Assembly (NCBI GenBank): GCA_002914845.1
Contig: JXTC01000062.1
Coordinates: 817,717 to 881,716, forward strand
Direction of reading: 5' to 3'
Length of the DNA: 64,000 nt
Source of the DNA: Trema orientale
Taxonomy: Eukaryota > Streptophyta > Magnoliopsida > Rosales > Cannabaceae
Part shown: one piece after another, positions 37,901 to 48,921 of the stretch
How positions within the stretch are numbered: position 1 is the first letter of the stretch
Layout of the letters: each line of letters begins with the position of its first letter
The notes under the pieces: model-generated
What the model was told of the DNA's origin: nothing
The model's database searches: none
What the model saw: the letters and a program-made list of their open reading frames with translations, nothing else
Program-made: the position numbers and the translations under genes

Positions 37901-38200
37901 ACTAATTGATTTTTAAAAACTAGAAACCAAATTGGTTACTAAAAACCAACAATCATATTAGTTTCTACTATAAATATCATAATTATTGAGTTAATAAAAA
38001 CTGAAAACCAAATTAGTTTCTATCATAAACAGTGGAACTATTTGGTTAATTCAATTATTGATTACTATAAACCAATTTGGTTATTGGAAACTAGTTGCCA
38101 GAATCCAAAAACCAATATATATTTATATTGCTTTTACTTCAAAAATATAATTACTTAATTTGAGAACTTGATCATATTCTTCAGCGTCCTTGTTCAATGC
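34990..38200. other. Gene-free intergenic stretch
   Basis: Very AT-rich, with ATT/TTG triplet repeats near 35645-35710 and a duplicated GCTTCACCAAAAAAAAATGTTT near 36080-36125. Around 37.44-37.56 kb there are repeated ACTTGAGGTAATY motifs. No coding sequence recognised. Confidence 0.5.
37870..38110. repeat. Degenerate repeats of AAACCAAATTGGTTT type
   Basis: ACCAAATTGGTTACT, ACCAAATTAGTTTCTA and ACCAATTTGGTTATTGG occur in close succession just before the minisatellite and share its palindromic core. This may be an older, decayed part of the same array. Confidence 0.5.
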
Positions 38201-38214
38201 ATCACCCATTTCTT

Positions 38215-38700
38215 GCTACAGGACATTCTTCAAAAAGAAAATCACAATAGCTTTCAGGAAATTTTTATTGTTTCCTATGATTTAAAAAAGAAACTAGAAT
38301 GGCTTATAGGAAACTTTCGTGGTTTTCTGTGATTTAATTAGCTACATGGTATTTTGCTAAAAGAAAACTACGATGGTTTTCAAGAAACCTTTGTGGTTTC
38401 CTGTACTACAGGACATTCTACAAAAAGAAAACCACAATGGTTTCCTAGAAATGTTCATGGTTTCATGTGATTTACTTACGCACATGACATTCAGTTAAAG
38501 GAAACAAACTGATTTTCAGAAAATCTTTGTGCTTTATTGTGATTTACTTACGTACAGAACTTTCGGCTAAAAGAAACTAAACTGGTTTCTAGAAAACCTT
38601 TGTAGTTTCCTGCGATTTATTTACTTATAGAACATTTTGCTAATAGGAAACCAAATTAAACCAAATTGGTTTACAGGAAACATTTATGGTTTCTTATAAA
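38215..38700. repeat. Minisatellite, ~62-74 bp period, about seven diverged copies
   Basis: A unit with GGACATTCTRCAAAAAGAAA, an ACCACAATGGTTTCC-like palindromic core, TTTGTGGTTTCCTGTGATTT and ACTTACGTACA recurs. Unit starts fall near 38221, 38280 (truncated head), 38346, 38411, 38485, 38557 and 38630. Each copy holds a short imperfect palindrome (GGAAACCAAATTGGTTT-like). Confidence 0.8.
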
Positions 38701-39464
38701 AAAAGATGACTTATTTACTAAAATGCCATCACGTTTTCTAACTTCCAAAGTATTTAGAAATGTGCTAAATAAAAAGGTCGTACAAATTTTTATTATTTTT
38801 CAAAGGTCGTAAATTTGGTAATATTTTTTAAAAAATAGGTATAAGTATCCAAAACCCTATATAAACTAGCCTGAATTTATGTAAAAATATGCTTCTTTTA
38901 ATACCACCTTATGTAATAAGGGATTTCTCATATTACAATTAGAGAATAAAAGTATAACACAAATAAATTATTATATTTTTTGGAGAAAAAAAATTTAGCA
39001 CTATTCACTAATTGAATACTAATTACTCATATATCACGTAAAGTGAAATTAACAATGTAGGATAATACATAGATCTTTATATGGTGTATTATTTATTGAA
39101 TAATGCAAGATTATCTTACCTTTTGTTTATTTATTTTTTTTCATACCATCATGTATAGTTTGTAGGTTACTAATATTCAACTAGTGAATATTGACAAATC
39201 ACTACAAGTGTTATTTCTTTAGTTTAATAATATTCATCAATTGAATTTGACAACGCGTATTAAAAATGTGTGTTATGAGTGGGGTCCTTGGGGCTGGCCG
39301 GCATTATCCTTTCTTTTCTATTTTTTTTAAATGCTCGAAACTCTGCCTCAAAAACTACAAGTCGTTCTCTTCAATCGAAGAAAACTACAAGTCGTTCAGT
39401 CCTTGCCAAAGACCCACACCACGAGCCATCAAGATATTTTGCTAAGGAGATCAACCACCGTCAA

Positions 39465-39610
39465 CTTCCCCATCATCATCATCATCATCATCACAGCTCC
39501 TCTCTCTTATGCGCGTTCCTCCCAAAACTCTCTCTCAGATACGCGAAACCGGTAACAATAAAATCGCGATTCGCCATTGATAACCTAATTCTCTCTCTCT
39601 CTCTCTCTTC
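39465..39610 (+). promoter_or_regulatory. Probable 5' leader of the ORM gene with simple repeats
   Basis: (ATC)n at about 39470-39493 and (CT)n at about 39590-39607 lie 110-250 bp before the ORM start codon, a common place for such runs in plant leaders. The transcription start is not visible. Confidence 0.4.
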
Positions 39611-39720
39611 GAAACCCTCATTTTCCATAACCTAATACTGTTGATTGAGCTTCTCATCTATCAATCTCGAATCGGTGTTTGTTGATTTTCCGATTCTGGT
39701 TTTTGAATTCGAAGAAGAAG

Positions 39721-42446
39721 ATGAAGACGAGGATGTATGTTAGGGCGGTGCCACCGACGGATCTGAATCGGAACACGGAGTGGTTCACGTACCCTGGGGT
39801 GTGGACCACCTACATTCTTATACTCTTCTTCTCATGGCTTTCCGTTCTCTCCCTCTTCGGTTGTTCCCCCGGCGCGGCCTGGACCATCGTCCACCTCGCC
39901 CATTTCTTTGTATGCCTTCCTCCCTTCGTATTCTCTTTAATCACGTTTTCATGGGTTTTGGGTGTTTCAGTGTTTGGGGCTGTTTGTGTTCTATTGATCA
40001 TTATTATAATTATTTTTGTTTTTTTTTTCTGATTTTTTATTGCACATTTACATGATTCAATCTTTTTTGTTGGTGTTTTTCTCATTTCTTTTTTTTTTTT
40101 TTCCCGTGTTACTATCGACCTGGGCACTTTCCTGTTTGGCTGGATTCGTTTGAATACAATTGTCTATGTATATATATGCATGTATGTATATTTGTTTCTC
40201 CTTTCGTGGGTTTGTGACTATGAGTTGTTGGGGGTGTAACTAAGACTATAGATATCAAGGCTGAAGCAGTTAAATTTATGCGGTTTTAGCACTTTGGAGT
40301 TAGTGGTTTTGGTACATTCTGAAATTGCAAGACAGATATTAGAGGTTTTGGCTTATGGGTCTATACAAAAGGGCCAGCTTATGTCTTCTCTAATGGTTTA
40401 ATTAAATATGTAATGCCTTTTCAATTGGGAATCCATAGAATGAATGATATCACAGCTCTCGAACGCCCTGAGTTATCAATACTTGGATTACCATGTCTTT
40501 CCTATATTTTTGTTCATTTTTCATCTGATAGACTCATTTGCCTTTTTAAAGCAGTATTAATTAATTCTTGGATGTATTATGCTTGAGATAGGGATAGGCA
40601 GTGATGGAATTGTTTGCCTGCTTTGTGTTCTAGATAATAGACTAGTTAGTGTTCTTTTTTTCTAGTAGCTATGGTTAGCTATTGACTGATATTGCGGTTG
40701 ATATTTTGTTTTCTTCCAGGTTACGTATCACTTCTTTCACTGGAAAAAAGGAACCCCGTTTGCTGATGATCAGGGTATCTACAACGGTTTGACCTGGTGG
40801 GAACAGATAGACAATGGCAATCAACTCACACGAAACAGAAAGTTTCTGACCGCTGTACCTGGTGTGCTGTAAGTGCTTCATTTTCACTATAGTAGGTTTT
40901 TCATTTTAGATTTTGTAACTACACGCATAAACTACCTTTGGTTATCAACATATAGCCATAACTGTGACCTTTAAGGTGACGTAACAAAGTTGTGAAGTTT
41001 TTCTTGTCCTCATTTATTTTGGTCGCTGTGATTGTTGGATAACCAAGTCTTCTAATATTTGGCTAATTTGTCCACATTATGAACAAAACTTGTTTCTCTG
41101 TTCACTCATTTCTCTTCTTTGTGAGTTGTTGGGTTTGGGGTCTGTCACTTCCGAGTTATAATTATTCATAATGTGGAACGCCATGCAAGCATGGTGCATA
41201 GACAAACCTATCTTGTCATTTTTTCCTTCTTTTTGGTGGTGAAATTAATTGACTTAGCTATTGTAGAATTAACCCTCAAGTTGGTGTGCGTTCTCTCCCT
41301 TTGATTTGGCCATCAGAGCATTAATCCTTAAATTGGTGTGTGCTCTCTCTCTTTGACTTAGCCATCATAGCACCAATACCCCCTTTATCCTGTATAGTTT
41401 TTAACCATAACTTAATGTTACATTTCTAACACCGTGATTATTCATGATAAAATTCAACTTCTTAAAGCAACTTAATGTTACATTTCTAACACCGTGATTA
41501 TTCATGATAAAATTCAACTTCTTAAAGCAATACATAATTGCCACTTATCCTCAATTTTTGGAAACTGGGAATTATTGGAACTTGTTGGAAATTAACTCAC
41601 TGTATGATGTACTTCTTTGTCGCCAATGTGGTGCCAAGACTGTGAAGTTCTTTCTTCTACCTGTGATTTTAAATAGTACTTGCAAGGCCACTTTATATTG
41701 TTTTTCAAGTTCTATTTTCCCTTGGGAGGAGAAGGGAGGAGTTATCATGAGTGTATGCTGCTCTAATACTATGGATGAATTCTCATAGGTAGCTACATGT
41801 TCCATTTTGTGTTTGCATCATCATTGGGTTTAGTTTTGGGGCGTATCCAAATAAAATCTTCTTTCTATGATTTGGGTTTAGTACAGCTCACATGAAATTA
41901 AATGCTTCCAATTGTGATGCTTGTGTTATTATCCTCTGTTTCTGCCATTTTAGACTGATAGTCCAGGCAAACTGTAGTTGTACCAAGGAATTACATATCA
42001 TAATGAGTTTCTCGTGAATATGAGAAAAGTTCGTTTTCTCTTTCTTCTATTCGTTGTATTCTGATGATGTGTTTGCCTCTACTAGCTAAAATGAGAACAA
42101 CTCCTTTTTCTTCTTCCTCTTTTATTTATTTTTTTTTCCTTCAAAATTTGGGAGGAGTTCTACTTAAATTGAAAATTTAAAACACAAACTGCCCATATTT
42201 TCTTTGCCTGGAAACGTATATTCTGAATTGATGCATTATCAAGTTCAATTCGACATGTGAAACGACGAATTGAAAGAATATTGATTTCTTCTTCTTCCTT
42301 TCCCCAGGTACTTGATAGCCTCACACACAACAGATTATGAGAATCCAATGCTCTTCTTTAATACACTGGCAGTTTTTGTACTGGTGGTTGCAAAGTTCCC
42401 ACACATGCACAAGGTTCGAATATTTGGAATCAATGCCGATCATTGA
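39721..42446 (+). CDS. ORM1: ORM/ORMDL family protein, regulator of sphingolipid synthesis
   Basis: Three exons: 39721-39909, 40720-40868 and 42308-42446, with clean GT-AG junctions. They join to 158 codons, the usual size for plant ORM proteins (about 157). The protein reads MYVRAVPPTDLNRNTEWFTY near the start, TIVHLAHFF|VTYHFFHWKKG across junction 1, then GIYNGLTWWEQIDNG, LTRNRKFLT and a KFPHMHKVRIFGINADH end. These are the family's most conserved stretches. Hydrophobic segments at ~26-45, ~50-66, ~113-125 and ~131-147 fit a small ER membrane protein. ORM proteins bind serine palmitoyltransferase and hold back sphingolipid synthesis. An ATG four codons later (39733) could be the true start. 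The symbol is by family resemblance; ORM1 and ORM2 cannot be told apart here. Confidence 0.95.
41281..41390. repeat. Imperfect tandem repeat in ORM intron 2, 52-bp period
   Basis: TTGGTGTGYG-TCTCTCYCTTTGAYTTRGCCATCA is present twice, starting at 41281 and 41333. Confidence 0.8.
41409..41528. repeat. Exact 60-bp tandem duplication in ORM intron 2
   Basis: 41409-41468 and 41469-41528 are identical base for base (opening AACTTAATGTTACATTTCTA). Either a very recent duplication or an assembly error. Confidence 0.92.
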
Positions 42447-42938
42447 GTTACAAAAGAATTCAAGCTTTGATAACTGGTTTCTTGGTCTAATCATGTTGGC
42501 TTTTCCATTTTGGTGGTAAATCTCTGTAGAGATGTTGAAACTTGGAAAGGTATATCATGTCTCTTACTGAAAGGAGATTTTTTTTTCCCCCCCTTTTCTC
42601 TTAAGTATTAGCTGTAAGTTACATATAACTTAAGGGGAAATATTTTGAATGTATTTTCTGGTTATACGAGCTAATCTCGGTGAATTTCATTCCTCATTCG
42701 TTGATATAATTTTTACTTGAAAGAACTCCCCATTACTCTCCACAGTTATTACTCTCCACAGTTATGTACTCTCAAAATTCCAGTGTTCTTGATCTCTGAG
42801 CCCCAGACAAATAATAATGTTGGTCATGGAGAGAAGATGAAACCAAATATATATATATATATATATGAAGTTAAATTTCAAACTTCTTTGTATTCTCATA
42901 ATTGGTTTGAGCCGTGATCTGTTTTTTCATGATTGGAA

Positions 42939-42969
<31 letters not shown>

Positions 42970-45352
42970 TTTTTTTTCTTAATACATTATTTGGTAATGC
43001 AAAATCTACTCATGACCATGCCTTCTATGTGAGCGTCTTTCATCTTTGAAGGTAAGAGAAGGCTGATAGAGAGTATTTTGCAATGTAATACTTGAAATTA
43101 TGTTATACGGCTGACCACCAAATGTGACACTGCCTATTAAGAGTAAATAGGTAGGATGGGCAGTATATTAGTTATATGGTTCGGATACGAGGTTTCTGTA
43201 TGTGTTTTCCTATGTCAAAATGACCATAATCAAATATTAAACAATTTGAAATAACTATGAAGAAAACATAGGCATGTTTGGATACATTTTTAATTTTTTG
43301 TTTATAAAAATTAAAAACAAAAACAAAATTTTGTTTATGTTTTTAAATTTTAAAAATGAAAAACTTGCTTGGTAACACATCAATTCATTTTTAATTTTTT
43401 AAAACAAAAAACATAAATATGCTTGATAACTATACAAATTAATTAGACAAATACCATTTTTGAAAACTTATTTGGAAAATAGTACTTTTAAAGATTTATT
43501 TAGAAAAAAGCCATATACTATTTTTACAATTTTTTCTAGAAAAATATCACTTTTTAAATTTTATTTTCGAAAACACCTAAAAAATTTTATTTAAAAAAAA
43601 CACCACTTTCCGGTTTTACTTTTTGTTTAAAAAATTTTTGGAGGTGAAATTATTTAAAAATTTTTGTTTACAATTTTCTAAAACAGAAAACAAAAACAAT
43701 GTCACCAAGCATTTTTTTCCAATAAAATTTGTAAATTTTTGTTTATTTAGACAGAAAACTGAAAACAAAAATGTATTAATGTATAAGAATTGCAAAAATC
43801 AATGTTGCTTTGATTCTATTTCTAGAGGTCAACAAGCCAGAAACCAATATTTCATTTACCCGTCAAAATGGCGCACACACAAGGGGAGCACATGGTCTCT
43901 TTAACGGAGGAATTTAATAGACGTACAATAGGGAGGGACTAACGGAAGGTTCCTTTTTGAGAGGTTTGGGATGTAAATGCCAGAATTTGAAGGTTTGGGA
44001 CCTAGATGACAAAGAAGTTATAAATTGGGGATTTTTGCTGCAAATTACCCAGGCTTTTATTATATACATAAGATTATATTATTTTCCAGTCCATGTATTA
44101 AAAAGCTAGGGCAGGGGATGGGTATCCTTGTACCCTATCATTCCCTTGGGTAAATAATTGGACAGGTAAAATTGTCATCTCAACAAATGTGTCCGTCTCT
44201 CTTTCTTTTTATATAGGTTAAAAAAAAAAAGAAAATACCAAGTTTTGTTTTAACAAATTAAAGAAACCGTCCACATATGTAGTAAGTTGTAGCTATGTAA
44301 CTAGATAGAGATCAAGAAAAGTGGAAGGAAAAAAAGGTAGAGAAATTTGGAGATGAAATGGAAAATTGGTCGTTCTAGAGTCGGGGAAAAAAAAAATGAG
44401 AGAAAGAAAAATAAAGGGAAAAAAAAAATGCATGTGGGTCCAACTATTTTTAATCCTCTCCAAATTAGAGAGAAAACATTTATATATGCACTTAGAATCA
44501 ATAAAAAATTACACATTTGTCCTCAATTTCAGAACAAACTAAATATTTAAAATAGGCAAATTGTAATTTCTCTACTGTTGCTTTTCTTTCCTATTCATGC
44601 TTACTAAATAAGGAAAAGAATTCTTCATTCCATCCATCACTCATATTTTCTTTCTTTTTGTTTTTCTTTCCTACCAAATATTGTATTACAACTTGCGTAT
44701 CAAATTATAACGCCTTACCTAATGGATTTTATTATTATTATTTTATATATATATGATATTCATAATTATTTTTAATTTAAAATTAACATGCGAGTTCATA
44801 TATTATGCTTTGAATAAATTCTTAATGGTATGGCCTAAGATTAATGTCAACTAGTAGAACTGTTTATCGGATTTGGTTTGCGAACATTATTCAAATTAAT
44901 TAGTCGAATTTATTGCAACATGTTAGGTATGCTGAAACTGGCTAAACTTAGTACGTTTCTTTTTCCTCCTGAATTTTTTGGTTCACAGTTAATCATCTTA
45001 TTCGATTTGTTATGTTCATAGTATCAGAAAACAACCGGAATAAAATCACATATCTCAAAAGCTGTCTCACTCACTCAAATGTTGACAAATCAGTAAGTAA
45101 CTTTCCTTTTGAAAAAAGTTAAAATGTTAAATTAGATTTTTTATTTTTGCTGATTTGCTAGCATATATGATTATGAGACAACATATGAGACAGTCCTTTG
45201 GGACAACAGATCTCAGTCCAAGAACAACCTAATGTAAGAGTGTGAAAGATTATGATTTCAATCTTTTTTTTTTTTTTTTGGTTGGTTATTATATATGACA
45301 AGTGTTTGTTTATAAAACAATAATATTATTCATTACAAACATATAATATATA
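42447..45352. other. Gene-free intergenic stretch
   Basis: 3' UTR of ORM1 at the left, a TA microsatellite at 42850-42867, then AT-rich repeats. No coding sequence recognised. Confidence 0.5.
43271..43760. mobile_element. Possible inverted-repeat element
   Basis: GGCATGTTTGGATAC-like left sequence and paired TTGCTTGGTAACA (about 43365) / TGTCACCAAGCA (about 43699) suggest decayed inverted ends around A/T-rich filler. Boundaries are uncertain. Confidence 0.35.
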
Positions 45353-45720
45353 GCATAAACTGTAAAAAAGAATACCGTGATGTTTGAGTATTTTGTAATT
45401 TAAACCATGAAGTTTGTACTCTGTAAAACAATACTATGAGATTAAGAATTTGTGAAAATTGATACCATGCATTGATTTTTTGACCATTTTTAGTAACAAA
45501 AAGACAATAATACTCTTCATTAAAATTAGATTAGTTCTTATTATTTTCATTAATTTTGATGGTATTATTGTTTTTCATTGGTTAACGTTATTCAAAAACT
45601 CAATCTAAGGTATCAATTTTCAGAAATTCTTAATCTCATGGTGTTATTTTGCAGACTCAAAACTTCAGAATTTAAATTGCAGAACACCCAAACCTGAGGA
45701 TATTTTTTTGCAGTTCACCC
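45353..45720. mobile_element. Mutator-like MITE with 9-bp target duplication
   Basis: 368 bp with ~110-bp inverted arms. The left end GCATAAACTGTAAAAAAGAAT pairs with the right end reading GGGTGAACTGCAAAAAAATAT on the other strand, and TGAGATTAAGAATTT is shared further in. An exact 9-bp direct repeat TAATATATA flanks it (45344-45352 and 45721-45729). Nine bases is the Mutator-type length. Confidence 0.85.
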
Positions 45721-45962
45721 TAATATATATTCTCTACTTTTGTTTTTTCATTCGATTTGTCAACAATATCCAAACTGACCAAATTTTGGAGGTTTTTTTT
45801 TTCTCATTTAAGTTTTTCCTGTATTCATGTTGGTCGGGTTATTCAGTTTTTCCAATTCTTTGTTTCTTTGTGTTTTGTGTTTAATTTGTTTTTTTTTTTT
45901 TTTTTTTTTGTGTTTTTGCCACACTCCTACTGTAAGTTTGGAATTCATGTTGCAAAACTATA

Positions 45963-46035
45963 CATTGATTTCAAATGAGTACGTGTAAATAAATTTTATA
46001 TTGATTTCAAACGAGTACGTGTAAATAAATTTTGT
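45963..46035. repeat. Two-copy tandem repeat, 36-bp period
   Basis: ATTGATTTCAAAYGAGTACG followed by TGTAAATAAATTTT occurs at 45964 and 46000. Confidence 0.9.
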
Positions 46036-46207
46036 ACATATATTATATATGTATCATGTGTATATAAACACATATGTACGTACTTAATATAATTGGTGCA
46101 ATTCCATTCAATGGCTTTTCTTTTTCCCCTCGAAACCTACGTACGACTTCACACTGACCACCCAGCCTAGGAGTTTAAAACGTTCTATGTTAGAACTCGA
46201 TATACTT

Positions 46208-46389
46208 ACTCCCAAGAGGTGGTCAAAATGGCAAGGAGATCGACGTTAAGGCATTCTCTCACTTAGGGAGGGTAATGTCTTGAGTTTGAGCCCCCACATC
46301 GCCCTTGGGAGTCCAATCGAATGGGGGTGGCTCTAGAAAGTGACCCGCCACCGAGATCCCATTCGCCCTTTTTTTCATCAAAAAAAAAA
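46208..46389 (+). mobile_element. SINE with exact 16-bp target duplication
   Basis: A 182-bp insertion flanked by an exact 16-bp duplication AGAACTCGATATACTT (46192-46207 and 46390-46405) and ending in an A-tail. An A box (TGGTCAAAATG, 46220-46230) fits the pol III consensus. The B box (GTTTGAGCC, 46284-46292) has one mismatch. All three SINE hallmarks are present, and the perfect duplication indicates a recent insertion. Confidence 0.9.
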
Positions 46390-46501
46390 AGAACTCGATA
46401 TACTTGAGAACCACTCCCTTGATCACCATTCAACGATAAGAGAAATTGATGTGCATGCTAATTATTCAAGGCCTAAGTTATATGTGTGTATATATACATA
46501 G

Positions 46502-46934
46502 ACATAGACGGAGCTAGTCATGGCTCATACACAGGCATAGACGGAGCTAGTCAGGGCTCAAGCGGGCATTGGCCCCCTCATTTTTTGAAAATTATGTTTT
46601 TTATCCTGAATTTATATGAAAATTTTAATTTTATCTTTTTTTTGTCCTCCTAAATTTTTATAATTATAATTTTTGCTCTTTTCTTATTAAAAAAAAAAAT
46701 CAATAATACACCTAATATGACCCACTAATTTTTTAAAAAAATTTTGAACTTTACTTATATTATTTTACACTTCAAAAATTTACTTTCATTTTGGATAATT
46801 TTTTTTTGGACTCACTTTAAACACTCAATTTAAATTTATAATAGTTTATGTTGATTAATGTATTTCAAAATTAGTTAAAAAATTTTTAGTATATGCCTCC
46901 TGAAAAAATTTTCTAATTTTCTAGTTTCGTCACT
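46502..46934. mobile_element. Second hAT-type MITE with 8-bp target duplication
   Basis: 433 bp flanked by exact ATACATAG (46494-46501 and 46935-46942). The left end carries ATAGACGGAGCTAGTCA twice (about 46504 and 46537); the right end reads AGTGACGAAACTAG on the other strand. It resembles the 11.94-kb element in its ends and its AT-rich interior, so probably the same Tip100-like family, but older. Confidence 0.75.
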
Positions 46935-46942
46935 ATACATAG

Positions 46943-47810
46943 GGCCATAATTCGGTAGGCAATTTTTTTTAACCTCTATAAATATTTATATATATAAGAA
47001 TACATGCACTAATGGCACATGCACAGAGGGATATAGATACATAATATTAAATACATCATGAGTGGTGAGTACAATAAATAATCTGTAAATTAAGCTCGTC
47101 GGTTCATTAAAGTAACATTAATAATTTCTGTTTATCCTGAAAAGCAAGAACCTTAATAGAATTGGTATGTTTGTCTGCGTGATTTTCTCGTTTCTTTATG
47201 ACTGATTACTTTAATAACCTTTTTGTTAAAATTCCAGGCAAATGGTAACTTTTTTAGAACTATGCAATGCTTTTATTCTTGGTGTTTAAGGAAAAAATGT
47301 ATATAGTTTGTCAACTTGGACCAAAAGTGGCACATGATACATGGGTGGCTACTGGTTAGTGGATATTCCGAAAAAGAAAAAGTAAAAAAATAAGAAAAAT
47401 AAAGTCGCAGACAGCCCATAGAGAAAGAAAGCAAAGTATAAATATATGAGTACTATACTAGCTAGGGTTATATAAATTAATTAAACCGTTAAATTTGGCT
47501 AGGAAAAAGACCTCCATGATAGAGGGTGGTACATCTAACATTTGCTATATAGGTTATTATGCACGCTAAGTGGCTTACAGCAAAGAACCAAAGACACATA
47601 TATATACATACACATGTATATAAATATATAATTAAAAATGGAGGGTGTAGATCTGGATGGATCAACTTAGTGGGGTGTATTATTCTTTAGCACACTTGCC
47701 AAGGGGAATGTTTGTGGGACCCAAACAAAGGACCAAGGAAAGGAGGGTTTATCAGATCTTTCTCAATCTTTCACTTGGAGAAAAGAAAAGAAACAATAAA
47801 TAAGAGAGAG

Positions 47811-47842
<32 letters not shown>

Positions 47843-48900
47843 CATTGAAAGCAATGATCATTCGTGGAAATGGGACATTGTGATGAGTGAGTCTTCTAAA
47901 CTGTTGGGTTTTGGATTTGGATTATATTTACAAACTCATTCTTCTCAGTCGGTGAGCTTTTTGGTTGCGGCAGGTTATGCTTATGGCTGCTCTAATTAAT
48001 AACACAAAAACGTTTTGAGTTGGATTATATATGGTTGCCAATTCAATAGGTATTTTTTTTTTNAGATTGAGTTTGAGTCTTACCTGGCTAGATTATATAG
48101 CTAGCTAACTTTTTCAGTACTCGATCTCAAATATATCACGTTTGCTTCATGTGGAGCTTTGCTGTAATGGCGGGAGAGATAATGATAATACTCTCTCAAA
48201 GATCATGACCCTTAATTATAAAACCAAAAAACCTGTCTAACTTAGGTATATAGAAATTTTCCAAGAAAACTTATAAATTTAAGTTGATGGGTAATTTAAA
48301 TCTAAAAGAAAGAACATAAACATTATGACAAAAGTCTCTATTGCATATCCATTAAACTCCGTACAAAGTTTTACATTATACATTTATTTTTCTTTTCTTT
48401 TCTACCAAAGCCAACCAATAATGACACATAATAGGGGGGCTGTCCCATTGCTCTACATCTCTAGTACAATTGATAGAAGAAAATTACATACATATAACAT
48501 AACTAAGTGTTATAATATACCCTAAAAAAATTTCTTGGTTCGTGACCTTGAAACTGATAAGCTCTTCTTCTATCCATTTATAGAGGTGTACTTTTACTTC
48601 CACATCAGTAGTAGTAGCTAGTCAGCCTTTTTCTGAAGCCAATCTAAAATAAGCTTCAAAATCCCACCATGTTCCAAAGACTAATTAAAGATCATGAGAT
48701 GACCATCAAAAACTACTAAGAAATTAAGCAAATTAAAAGAGATAAAAGAAACCCATGTATCATCCTATGATCATTTGTTAGCTAGTTATCATGAAGAAAA
48801 TCCAAACAAACATACCCACAATGAGAAAATTAATATAAAAGTTAAAAAAAAAAAAGAAGCAAAACCTCATTAAAAAAAATTGAAAAAAGACCCCAATCTT
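46943..48900. other. Gene-free stretch downstream of the Dof gene
   Basis: Contains a GA microsatellite (about 47801-47841), an unresolved base in a poly-T run (48063), and at its right end the presumed 3' UTR of the Dof gene. A TATA-like, GC-richer part at 47.6-47.8 kb leads into no recognised gene. Confidence 0.45.
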
Positions 48901-48921
48901 TTTAAATTTTTTCATCTTTCT

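Noticed and set aside
38215-38700. CRISPR-like array
   Set aside because: The repeats are diverged, adjoin without unique spacers and lie in a plant nuclear context; it is a minisatellite.
47712-47999. 95-codon frame with an Arg/Glu run
   Set aside because: The charged run is the translated GA microsatellite; no other support.
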